Assembly: GCF_023242315.1 (NCBI RefSeq)
Contig: NZ_JALLIY010000005.1
Location: 186,001-250,000, forward strand
Reading direction: 5' to 3'
Origin: Pseudomonas sp. MWU13-2105
Lineage (GTDB): Bacteria > Pseudomonadota > Gammaproteobacteria > Pseudomonadales > Pseudomonadaceae
DNA: 64,000 nt
Notes under the pieces: generated by a model
What the model saw: only the letters and a program-made list of their open reading frames with translations
Told to the model about the DNA's origin: nothing
Database searches by the model: none
Part shown: one piece after another, positions 44,780 to 52,227 of the stretch
Layout of the letters: every line of letters starts with the position of its first letter
Position numbering within the stretch: position 1 is the stretch's first letter
Position numbers and translations under genes: made by a program

Positions 44780-45463
44780 TCAGTACGCGGACGCGTTATC
44801 GACTTTGAAGTTGTACAACTGACGGGCCGAGCCATAGCGCTTGAAGCTCGCCGGCGACTCGGCGAAACCGGCGCGATTGAGCAGCTCCTGCAATTCCTCC
44901 AAGTGCTCGGCGCGCATCTCTTTCTCGACGCAGTCCGAACCCAGCGACTGCACGCTGCCTTTGACGTAGATACGGGTTTCGTAGAGCGAATCGCCGAGAG
45001 CATCGCCGGCATCGCCGCACACCACCAGGCGTCCGGCCTGGCCCATGAAGCAGCTCATATGGCCGATGCTGCCACCGACCACGATATCGATGCCCTTCAT
45101 CGAGATCCCGCAGCGGGCCCCGGCATCGCCCTCGATCACCAGCAAGCCGCCATGGGCGGTGGCGCCGGCCGCCTGGGAGGCGCTGCCCTTGATCCGGACC
45201 ATGCCGGACATCATGTTCTCGGCGACCCCGACACCGGCATTGCCGTGCACGGTGATGCTCGCCTTCTGGTTCATCCCGGCGCAGTAGTAACCGGCATGGC
45301 CCTGGATATCGATGGACACGGCCTGGTTCACCCCCACCGCGAGGTTGTGCTTGCCGTTGGAATGGGTCACCCGCCATTCGCGGTCTTCGACCTGATGGGC
45401 CTGGTCATGCAGCGCCTGGTTGAGTTCACGCACGCTGGCAGTGGAAAGATCGATAGTTTTCAT
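44780..45463 (-). CDS. mgsB: N-methylglutamate synthase subunit B (GXGXG domain)
   Basis: The 227-residue protein is a right-handed beta-helix GXGXG domain like the C-terminal part of glutamate synthase: GYYCAGMNQKASITVHGNAGVGVAENMMSG, KGSASQAAGATAHGGLLVIEGDAGARCGISMKG, GSIGHMSCFMGQAGRLVVCGDAGDALGDSLYE. It is the structural middle subunit between the glutaminase and FMN subunits. Its start overlaps the mgsA stop by four bases. Confidence 0.9.
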   Translation of the reverse strand: MKTIDLSTASVRELNQALHDQAHQVEDREWRVTHSNGKHNLAVGVNQAVSIDIQGHAGYYCAGMNQKASITVHGNAGVGVAENMMSGMVRIKGSASQAAGATAHGGLLVIEGDAGARCGISMKGIDIVVGGSIGHMSCFMGQAGRLVVCGDAGDALGDSLYETRIYVKGSVQSLGSDCVEKEMRAEHLEELQELLNRAGFAESPASFKRYGSARQLYNFKVDNASAY

Positions 45464-46380
45464 AGGTGCGCTCCTTGAGCTGACTCGCGTTCCCAGATGT
45501 ACATGGTGGCCGGCGCCGGCTCCCAGACCCTGGCGTGTTCGATGCCCGGAAGGCTCGACAGCGCCTGATATTCGGAGGCCATGGCGACATAGTCGTCGGT
45601 CTCGGCGAGGATCGCCGGCTTGCAGGCGATCGGGTCGCGGATCACCGCGAAACCGTTACGGGTGCCGATGGCGAACGTGAAGAAGCCGTCCAGATCCTCC
45701 AGCGAATGATCCAGTGCCTCTTTCAGCGAGTCGCCCTGCTGCAAGCGCCAGGTCAGGTAGCCGGCGGCCACTTCGGTATCATTGTCGGTCTCGAAGTGGA
45801 TGCCTTCGCGCTTGAGTTCCTGACGCAGGCGGAAGTGGTTGGACAGCGAGCCGTTGTGCACCAGGCACAGGTCGGCGCCGGTAGAAAACGGGTGGCTACC
45901 TTCCATGGTCACCGCGCTTTCCGTGGCCATCCGGGTGTGGCCAATGATGTGGCTGCCCTTCATGCCGGCGAGGCCAAAACGTCGGGAAATCTCCTGGGGC
46001 AAGCCCATGCCCTTGAGGATTTCGATGCTCTGTCCGGCGCTCATGATCCGCACGCTCGGCGCCAGTTCGGCGAGGGCCAGACGTACCGGGGCTTCCTCGG
46101 CGTGGATTTTGAGCACGGCGGCGCTGGCATTCTGAAACCAGTCCAGCGAGCAGCCGAGACGCCCTTCCAGTTCGCCCATCAGGGTTTTCCAGGCAAAGCC
46201 TTCGGTGGTCGCCTGCAAGGTCAGCTTGACCCAGCCGTCTGCCACTTCATCGCCGTAAATGGCGAAGCCCGCACTGTCCGGGCCACGATCGGTCATGGCC
46301 TGCAACATCGGTTCAAAGAGCTTGCCGAGCTGGGATTCCAGCTGCGGATTTTTCAGGTAAAGACCTACGATTCCACACAT
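45460..46380 (-). CDS. mgsA: N-methylglutamate synthase subunit A (class II glutamine amidotransferase)
   Basis: The start at 46380 places the catalytic cysteine at position 2 (MCGIVGLYL), as required for Ntn-type amidotransferases; a start 21 codons earlier would bury it. The 306-residue protein has TDRGPDSAGFAIYGD, HTRMATESAV, HNGSLSNHFRLRQEL and DNDTEVAAGYL. It would release the methylamine unit from gamma-glutamylmethylamide for transfer. GGAGA precedes the ATG, 72 bases after gmaS. Confidence 0.92.
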   Translation of the reverse strand: MCGIVGLYLKNPQLESQLGKLFEPMLQAMTDRGPDSAGFAIYGDEVADGWVKLTLQATTEGFAWKTLMGELEGRLGCSLDWFQNASAAVLKIHAEEAPVRLALAELAPSVRIMSAGQSIEILKGMGLPQEISRRFGLAGMKGSHIIGHTRMATESAVTMEGSHPFSTGADLCLVHNGSLSNHFRLRQELKREGIHFETDNDTEVAAGYLTWRLQQGDSLKEALDHSLEDLDGFFTFAIGTRNGFAVIRDPIACKPAILAETDDYVAMASEYQALSSLPGIEHARVWEPAPATMYIWERESAQGAHL

Positions 46381-46452
46381 ATCAAGTCTCCTTCGGAGGC
46401 AGTGAACACCCGGCGCCATAGCGGGTAGCCGAATGCTTGTCAAAACACGGAG

Positions 46453-47787
46453 TCAGAAAAATTCGGTGTAGCGCTGGATTTCCCAGTCGGAGACGTGACG
46501 GCTGTATTCCACCCACTCCATGCGCTTGAGCTTGATGAATTCGCCGACGATTTCCGCACCCATGACCTCGGCGAACAGCGGGTCGGCTTCGAGGGCATCG
46601 CAGGCTTCCTTGAGCGATTGCGGCAAGGTCTTGATGCCCCGGGCGGCGATCTGTTCCAGGCTCAGGCTGTAGAGGTTCTCATTGCAGACGTGATCGATTT
46701 CCAGCTGGCGATCAATGCCATCCAGTCCGGCGGCGATGATCGCGGCGCTGACCAGATAAGGGTTGCAGCCGGCATCCGGCAGGCGGAATTCGAGACGCCC
46801 GTAAGGCACGCGGACCATCGCCGAGCGGTTGTTGGCGCCGAAGGCGATAAAGGCCGGGGCCCAGGTCGCGCCGGACAGCGAGTTGCCCACCACCAGCCGC
46901 TTGTAGGAGTTCACCGTCGGCGCGGCGAAGGCGCACAGCGCCGGGCCGTGGGCGAGCAGGCCGGCGGCGAAGTGATAGGCCAGCTTCGACAAGCCCATGC
47001 CGCTCGGGTCGCTGGCGTCATGGAACAGGTTCTTGTTCTCGGCGCTGGCGATCGACAGGTGAAAGTGCATGCCGTTGCCGGCGCGCTTCGGATCGGGCTT
47101 GGGCATGAACGAGCAGATCATGCCCAGGTCGTTGGCGATCTCCCCGGCGGCCATGCGAAAGAAGGTGAAGCGGTCGGCCGAGGTCAGGGCATCGCTGTAG
47201 GTGTAGTTGATCTCGAACTGGCCGTTGGCGTCTTCGTGGTCGATCTGATAGACCTCGAAATCCACCGCTTGCAGCGCTTCGGTCAGGTGCTCGAGAAACA
47301 CCCGGGAACGCGACAGGCCCTTGTAGTCGTAGCAGGGCTTGTCGAGGTTGTCGCTGGCGTCGACCGCTTGCAGCTTGCCCGCGGCGTCGCGGCGCAACAG
47401 GCTGAACTCCGGTTCCAGGCCGGTATTGAGGGTCCAGCCCTTGTCCTGCAGGCGCCGGACCTGTTGTTGCAGGACATAGCGGCTGTCATAGGGATGCGGC
47501 TGGCCGTCGACATGCCCGACACAGACCACGCGGCCATACCCCGGCTGCCAGGGCACCGGGGTCAGGGTCGACAGATCGCCACGGGCCATGAAGTCCGGAC
47601 CGTGGGGCTCCATACCCATGCCGCAGATGGCGAAACCGGCAAATCCGGCGCCTTCTTCCGCCACCGTCTTGAGTCCGCACACCGGCACCGATTTGGTTTT
47701 CGCCGCGCCATGGATATCGACAAATTGCGCAAGCACGTACTTGATCCCGTGCTTGTCGATGAGGCGCTGGGTTTCTGCTGGCAACAT
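46453..47787 (-). CDS. gmaS: Gamma-glutamylmethylamide synthetase (glutamine synthetase family)
   Basis: The 444-residue enzyme is a glutamine synthetase homologue: [63 protein letters not shown] and [21 protein letters not shown]. It ligates methylamine to glutamate with ATP. The mgsABC genes directly downstream identify it as GmaS rather than GlnA. ATG at 47787 follows GAGGAGTG. The leader carries a sigma-54 promoter with two NtrC-like sites upstream, placing the operon under nitrogen control. Confidence 0.93.
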   Translation of the reverse strand: MLPAETQRLIDKHGIKYVLAQFVDIHGAAKTKSVPVCGLKTVAEEGAGFAGFAICGMGMEPHGPDFMARGDLSTLTPVPWQPGYGRVVCVGHVDGQPHPYDSRYVLQQQVRRLQDKGWTLNTGLEPEFSLLRRDAAGKLQAVDASDNLDKPCYDYKGLSRSRVFLEHLTEALQAVDFEVYQIDHEDANGQFEINYTYSDALTSADRFTFFRMAAGEIANDLGMICSFMPKPDPKRAGNGMHFHLSIASAENKNLFHDASDPSGMGLSKLAYHFAAGLLAHGPALCAFAAPTVNSYKRLVVGNSLSGATWAPAFIAFGANNRSAMVRVPYGRLEFRLPDAGCNPYLVSAAIIAAGLDGIDRQLEIDHVCNENLYSLSLEQIAARGIKTLPQSLKEACDALEADPLFAEVMGAEIVGEFIKLKRMEWVEYSRHVSDWEIQRYTEFF

Positions 47788-47887
47788 GGGGTCTTCACTC
47801 CTCGTGAAAAGGCAAAGCGCTAGGGATGGAGTTGACGCTCTCAACCTTCTTTATTCCGCAGAAGAAAGTTAATTTCTCTTCAGGAAT

Positions 47888-47902
47888 GCAAAGCCCTTGC
47901 CA
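47888..47902 (-). promoter_or_regulatory. Sigma-54 promoter of gmaS-mgsABC
   Basis: Read on the minus strand this is TGGCAAGGGCTTTGC: TGGCA at -24, TTTGC at -12, GG-N10-GC. The start site would be near 47877, giving a 90-base leader to gmaS. Confidence 0.68.
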
Positions 47903-47957
47903 AGTCCCGTCTTGCCGAAGTGCGGCATCAGTGACCGCGCATTTGTGCTGTATATAT

Positions 47958-47974
47958 GGGAAAATTGTTTTCCC
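47958..47974. promoter_or_regulatory. Inverted repeat operator GGGAAAA-N3-TTTTCCC
   Basis: GGGAAAATTGTTTTCCC has perfect 7-base arms. It lies in the gap between gmaS and the XRE-cupin gene and matches the 48808 site in length, spacing and arm ends. It is the probable binding site of the XRE-cupin regulator. Confidence 0.7.
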
Positions 47975-47984
47975 TGTGGGAATA

Positions 47985-48033
47985 CACCGCAGTGGTGGAC
48001 CGTGCAGGTTGCCACCTTGCACTTTCCTAGTGC
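47985..48033. promoter_or_regulatory. Two NtrC-like enhancer sites
   Basis: CACCGCAGTGGTG (47985-47997) and GCACTTTCCTAGTGC (48019-48033) fit the NtrC pattern GCACC-N5-GGTGC, the second with a compensating change in each arm. Their centres are 35 bases apart and about 114 and 149 bases upstream of the predicted gmaS start site, close to the arrangement at enteric glnA. Confidence 0.6.
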
Positions 48034-48071
48034 GAAACTAATATTATTGAACAGAAACCGTGCAGGTCCCG

Positions 48072-48677
48072 ATGAATATGCCGAACGAGCTCGAACCGCG
48101 TCTCAAGCTGGAGCAGTACCTGGGCATGCAGATCAAGCGCCAACGCCTGGCGCAGGATCTGAAACTGTCCGATGTGGCGAAGATTGCCGGCATCAGCCAG
48201 GGCATGTTGAGCAAGATCGAAAACGCCCAGGTGTCCACCAGCCTCGACACCCTGAGCCGCCTGTGCGACGTGCTCGGGTTGCCGATGTCGAAGCTGTTCA
48301 GCCAGTACGACCAGCAGGGCGGCAGTGCCCTGTTGGTCAAGGCCGACCAGGGTATGGAAGTGGTGCGCCGGGGCACGGAGAAAGGCCACACCTACCATCT
48401 GCTCAACCATACCCGCGGGCCGAAGAAGAGCTTCGAGGCGTATATGGTCAGCATGGATGACGCCAGCGAGGAGTTTCCGACCTTCTCCCATCCCGGCACC
48501 GAGTTCCTGCATTTGCTCGAAGGCGAACTGATCTACCGCCATGGCAATCAGCTGTACCGCATGGAGGCCGGCGACAGCCTGACCTTCGAAGGTGAAGTGC
48601 CCCACGGTCCCGAGCAATTGGTGCAGGTGCCGATCCGCCTGCTGTCGATCATGAACTACGGCAACGACCGCGAATAA
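48072..48677 (+). CDS. XRE-family regulator with C-terminal cupin domain
   Basis: The 201-residue protein has an N-terminal helix-turn-helix (IKRQRLAQDLKLSDVAKIAGISQGMLSKIENAQVSTSLDTLSRLCDVLG) and a cupin_2 domain (HPGTEFLHLLEGELIYRHGNQLYRMEAGDSLTFEGEVPHGPEQL). It sits between the two halves of the methylamine pathway, divergent from gmaS and ahead of the purU-folD-mgd operon, with matching inverted repeats before both. It likely responds to methylamine or a glutamyl intermediate (inference). ATG at 48072 is preferred over a GTG at 48060. Confidence 0.9.
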   Translation: MNMPNELEPRLKLEQYLGMQIKRQRLAQDLKLSDVAKIAGISQGMLSKIENAQVSTSLDTLSRLCDVLGLPMSKLFSQYDQQGGSALLVKADQGMEVVRRGTEKGHTYHLLNHTRGPKKSFEAYMVSMDDASEEFPTFSHPGTEFLHLLEGELIYRHGNQLYRMEAGDSLTFEGEVPHGPEQLVQVPIRLLSIMNYGNDRE

Positions 48678-48807
48678 CCCCTCCCCTGATCCCTCTCCAC
48701 GCACGACTGCCTGAAGCGGCGTCGTGCCGGCGCTATTTCCTGCCAGTTAAAAAACTTTCAGAAACCTCTGGACGTCCCCCGCGCATTTCCCCTATAAAGC
48801 CGTTATT

Positions 48808-48824
48808 GGGAATATTTTATTCCC
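48808..48824. promoter_or_regulatory. Inverted repeat operator GGGAATA-N3-TATTCCC
   Basis: GGGAATATTTTATTCCC has perfect 7-base arms with a 3-base spacer. It is 93 bases before the second purU, the first gene of the mgd operon, and is the partner of the 47958 site. Confidence 0.7.
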
Positions 48825-48916
48825 CATAAGAAAAAAAGCTTCACGAATGAAGCTGGCTTCAACGTTGTTTTTTATCGCCCTGCGATGAGCTGCCGCCACC
48901 CTCCCGAGGACGCGTC

Positions 48917-49783
48917 ATGCAACACGACAAAAACCATTTCATCATCAAGATCAGCTGTCCGGCGGTGTCCGGGATCGTCGCCGCCGTCACCACTTACCTG
49001 GCGGACAACGGTTGCTACATCGGGGAGATGGCGCAATTCGACGACGAGTTCAGCGGCAAGTTTTTCATGCGCGCGGTGTTCCGCTTCAATGACGGCCTGG
49101 CTGCCGCCATCGAGCCGCTCAAGGCCGGCTTCGTCGACGTGGCCAAGGCCTTCGACATGACCTGGGAACTGCACGACACCCGCCAGCCGATGCGCGTGCT
49201 GCTGATGGTGAGCAAGTTCGACCATTGCCTCACCGACCTGCTCTACCGCTACCACAAGGGCGAGATGGATATGACCATCACCGCCATCGTCTCCAATCAT
49301 CTGGACCTGCGGCCGATGGCCGAGCGCGAAGGCATCCGCTTCATCTACCTGCCGGTGACCCAGGACAGCAAGGCCCGCCAGGAAGCCGAACTGATGACCA
49401 TCATCGACGACACCCGCACCGACCTGGTGGTCCTGGCCCGCTACATGCAGATTCTCTCCGACGATCTGTGCCGCCAGCTGTCGGGCCGCGCGATCAATAT
49501 CCACCATTCGTTCCTGCCCGGCTTCAAGGGTGCCAAGCCCTATCACCAGGCTTACCAGCGCGGGGTGAAGCTGATTGGCGCCACCGCCCACTACGTCACC
49601 AGCGACCTCGACGAAGGGCCGATCATCGAGCAGGAGGTGCAGCGGGTCGACCACGTGTACCGCCCCGATGACCTGGTGGCGACCGGGCGCGATACCGAAA
49701 CCGTGGCCCTGTCCAAGGCGGTCAAGTACCACCTCGAGCACCGGGTTTTCCTCAACCAGGACAGAACGGTGATCTTCCGGTGA
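48917..49783 (+). CDS. purU: Formyltetrahydrofolate deformylase, copy 2
   Basis: A 288-residue PurU with the same ACT domain and N-H-D catalytic set as copy 1 at 34161 (SNHLDL, INIHHSFLPGFKGAKPY, TSDLDEGPII) and the same length. It starts the operon purU-folD-mgdABCD; GAGGA precedes the ATG and its stop is shared with the folD GTG (GTGA). It would regenerate free tetrahydrofolate for MgdC and export C1 units as formate. Confidence 0.93.
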   Translation: MQHDKNHFIIKISCPAVSGIVAAVTTYLADNGCYIGEMAQFDDEFSGKFFMRAVFRFNDGLAAAIEPLKAGFVDVAKAFDMTWELHDTRQPMRVLLMVSKFDHCLTDLLYRYHKGEMDMTITAIVSNHLDLRPMAEREGIRFIYLPVTQDSKARQEAELMTIIDDTRTDLVVLARYMQILSDDLCRQLSGRAINIHHSFLPGFKGAKPYHQAYQRGVKLIGATAHYVTSDLDEGPIIEQEVQRVDHVYRPDDLVATGRDTETVALSKAVKYHLEHRVFLNQDRTVIFR

Positions 49784-50685
49784 ACACACCCCGACTGATA
49801 GATGGCAAGGTCGCTTCGGCACGAGTCCTGGAACAGGTTCGCCGTGAAGTCGACGACCTGCTCGCACAAGCTGTGCAACCGGCACTGGCGGTGATCCTGG
49901 TGGGCAGCGACCCGGCCAGCCAGGTCTATGTGCGCAACAAGATCCTGCGCGCCGACGAGGTGGGCATTCGCTCCCAGGAACATCGCCTGCCCGGCGACAC
50001 CAGCACCGAGCAACTGCTGAACCTGATCAAGGGCCTGAACGACGATCCGGCGATCAACGGCATCCTCCTGCAACTCCCGCTACCGGCGCAGATCGATGAG
50101 CTGCGCGCCCTGGAAGCCATCGATCCACGCAAGGACGTGGACGGTTTCCACAGTGAAAACGTCGGCGGCCTCAGCCAGGGCCGCGATGTGCTCGCCCCCT
50201 GTACTCCAAGCGGCTGCCTGCACCTGCTGGAACAAACCTGTGGCGAGCTGCGCGGCAAGCATGCGGTGGTGATCGGCCGCTCGAATATCGTCGGCAAGCC
50301 CATGGCAGCCCTGCTGCTCAAGGCCGATTGCTCGGTCACCGTGCTCCACTCGCGCAGCCGCGAGGCCCAGACGCTGTGCCGCCAGGCCGATATCGTGATT
50401 GCCGCCGTCGGCCGCGCCGGGCTGATCGACGCCAGTTGGCTGAAACCGGGGGCGGTGGTGATCGATGTGGGGATCAATCGGATTGAAACCGAGAACGGCA
50501 GCCGCCTGGTCGGCGATGTCGATTTCGCCAGCGCCCTGCCCCAGGTCTCGGCGATCACCCCGGTGCCGGGTGGCGTCGGCCCGATGACCATCGCCTTCCT
50601 GATGAAAAACACCGTGATCGCCGCCCGCCGGCAACAGCGGGCGCAACGCAGCCAATCGGAGGCCGTATGCCATTCAATCTATTGA
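49780..50685 (+). CDS. folD: Methylene-THF dehydrogenase/methenyl-THF cyclohydrolase, copy 2
   Basis: A 301-residue FolD with all family motifs ([69 protein letters not shown]). It begins with GTG overlapping the purU stop, and its last 19 bases overlap mgdA, giving a tail QSEAVCHSIY absent from the other copy. It oxidises the methylene-THF made by N-methylglutamate dehydrogenase. Confidence 0.93.
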   Translation: MNTPRLIDGKVASARVLEQVRREVDDLLAQAVQPALAVILVGSDPASQVYVRNKILRADEVGIRSQEHRLPGDTSTEQLLNLIKGLNDDPAINGILLQLPLPAQIDELRALEAIDPRKDVDGFHSENVGGLSQGRDVLAPCTPSGCLHLLEQTCGELRGKHAVVIGRSNIVGKPMAALLLKADCSVTVLHSRSREAQTLCRQADIVIAAVGRAGLIDASWLKPGAVVIDVGINRIETENGSRLVGDVDFASALPQVSAITPVPGGVGPMTIAFLMKNTVIAARRQQRAQRSQSEAVCHSIY

Positions 50686-51908
50686 AATACGGACTGAGCG
50701 CCGAATACCCGGTGGACGTCGACCTACCGCCACCGTGCGAACTCAAGCCGTCCTATGACGTGGTGATCATCGGTGCCGGCGGCCATGGCCTGGCCACCGC
50801 CTACTACCTGTCGCGCTACCACGGTATCAACAATATCGCCGTGCTGGAGAAGGCCTACCTGGGGGGCGGCAACACCGCGCGCAATACCGCAGTGATCCGC
50901 TCCAACTACCTGACCAGCGAGGGCGTGCGCTTCTATGCCGAGTCGGTGAAGCTGTTCCAGAACCTGTCCAACGAATTCGACTTCAACATCATGTACTCCG
51001 AGCGCGGCCAACTGACCCTGGCCCACACCGATGCGACGGTGCGCTCGTTCCGCCAGCGCGCCGAGGTCAACAAGCACTTCGGCGGCCGCACCGAAATGAT
51101 CGACCGCCAGCAGATTCGCGAACTGGTGCCCAGCCTCAATCTCGACCCCGGCCACCTGCCGGTGCTGGCCGGGCTCTGGCATATCGACGGCGCCACCGCG
51201 CGGCATGACGCCGTGGCCTGGGGCTACGCCAAGCAGGCGGCCAAGCGCGGGGTGGAGATCCATCAGCTCACCGAGGTCCAGGACCTGCTGATCGACAACG
51301 GCCGGATCCGCGCGCTAAAGACCAATCGCGGCACCGTGCAGTGCGGCTGCGTGGTCCAGGCCATCGCCGGACACAGCTCGCTGCTGATGGCCAAGGCCGG
51401 GATCCGTTCGCCGATCCAGACCTTCCCATTGCAGGCCATGGTGACCCAGCCGTTCAAGCCGTTCCTCGATCCGCTGGTGAGTTCCTCGGCGCTGCATTGC
51501 TACGTGCAGCAGACCAGCCGCGGCGAAGTGGTGTTCGGTGGCGGTTCCGACCCCTACCCGCTGTTCAACAGCCGCTCGACCCTGGACCTGAAGGAAAGCC
51601 TGCTGGCCCACGCCATCGAGATGTTCCCGTTCCTGGCCAACGCCAAGCTGATGCGCCAGTGGGCCGGGATCACCGACATGACCCCGGACTACAGCCCGAT
51701 CATGGGCCTGTCGCCGGTGGAAAATTACTACCTGGATGCCGGCTGGGGCACCTGGGGCTTCAAGGCCACGCCGATCTGCGGCAAGACCATGGCCGAGCTG
51801 GTCGCCAGCGGCGGCCGGGTGCCGGAATTGATCAAGCCGTTCGGCCTCGAACGTTTCAGCACCTTCCAGCAAGTCAACGAAATGGGCGCCACGGCGGCCA
51901 GCCACTAA
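50667..51908 (+). CDS. mgdA: N-methylglutamate dehydrogenase subunit A (sarcosine oxidase beta-like)
   Basis: The 413-residue flavoprotein has VVIIGAGGHGLATAYYLSRYHGINNIAVLEKAYLGGGNTARNTAVIRSNY and ends with MRQWAGITDMTPDYSPIMG and YLDAGWGTWGFKATPICGK, as in heterotetrameric sarcosine oxidase beta subunits. Presence beside GmaS and Mgs genes marks it as N-methylglutamate dehydrogenase, which demethylates N-methylglutamate to glutamate. The start overlaps folD; a GGAGG site lies just upstream. Confidence 0.92.
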   Translation: MPFNLLKYGLSAEYPVDVDLPPPCELKPSYDVVIIGAGGHGLATAYYLSRYHGINNIAVLEKAYLGGGNTARNTAVIRSNYLTSEGVRFYAESVKLFQNLSNEFDFNIMYSERGQLTLAHTDATVRSFRQRAEVNKHFGGRTEMIDRQQIRELVPSLNLDPGHLPVLAGLWHIDGATARHDAVAWGYAKQAAKRGVEIHQLTEVQDLLIDNGRIRALKTNRGTVQCGCVVQAIAGHSSLLMAKAGIRSPIQTFPLQAMVTQPFKPFLDPLVSSSALHCYVQQTSRGEVVFGGGSDPYPLFNSRSTLDLKESLLAHAIEMFPFLANAKLMRQWAGITDMTPDYSPIMGLSPVENYYLDAGWGTWGFKATPICGKTMAELVASGGRVPELIKPFGLERFSTFQQVNEMGATAASH

Positions 51909-51921
51909 CGGAGCGCTGACA

Positions 51922-52227
51922 ATGAAAATCCTCGATTGCCCGCTCAACGGGCCGCGCAATATCACTGAGTTCACCTACGGCGGCGAATTCAAGCCGATGC
52001 CGGACCCGGGCACCTGCAGCGATGCCGAATGGGCGGACTATGTCTTCAACTGCGAAAACCGCGCCGGCGTGGTCCGCGAGTGGTGGATGCACACGCCCTC
52101 CAGCTACTGGTTCCTGGCCGAGCGCCACACCGTCAGCGACGAGATCATCCGCACCTTCGACGCCAAGGAACTGTTCACCGCGCGGCTCGACTTCAGCTCA
52201 CCTCAGTCCCCGGAGATTGCCGGATGA
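51922..52227 (+). CDS. mgdB: N-methylglutamate dehydrogenase subunit B (sarcosine oxidase delta-like)
   Basis: A 101-residue small subunit with the SoxD pattern: LDCPLNGPRNITEFTYGGEF, EWADYVFNCENRAGVVREWWMHTPSSYWFLAERHTVSDEI. Cysteines 6, 32 and 43 could contribute to a zinc site. Its stop overlaps the mgdC start (ATGA). Confidence 0.9.
   Translation: MKILDCPLNGPRNITEFTYGGEFKPMPDPGTCSDAEWADYVFNCENRAGVVREWWMHTPSSYWFLAERHTVSDEIIRTFDAKELFTARLDFSSPQSPEIAG

Noticed and set aside
46453..47787. Housekeeping glutamine synthetase glnA
   Set aside because: Operon with mgsABC and methylamine genes fits GmaS; no glnK or ntrBC neighbours.
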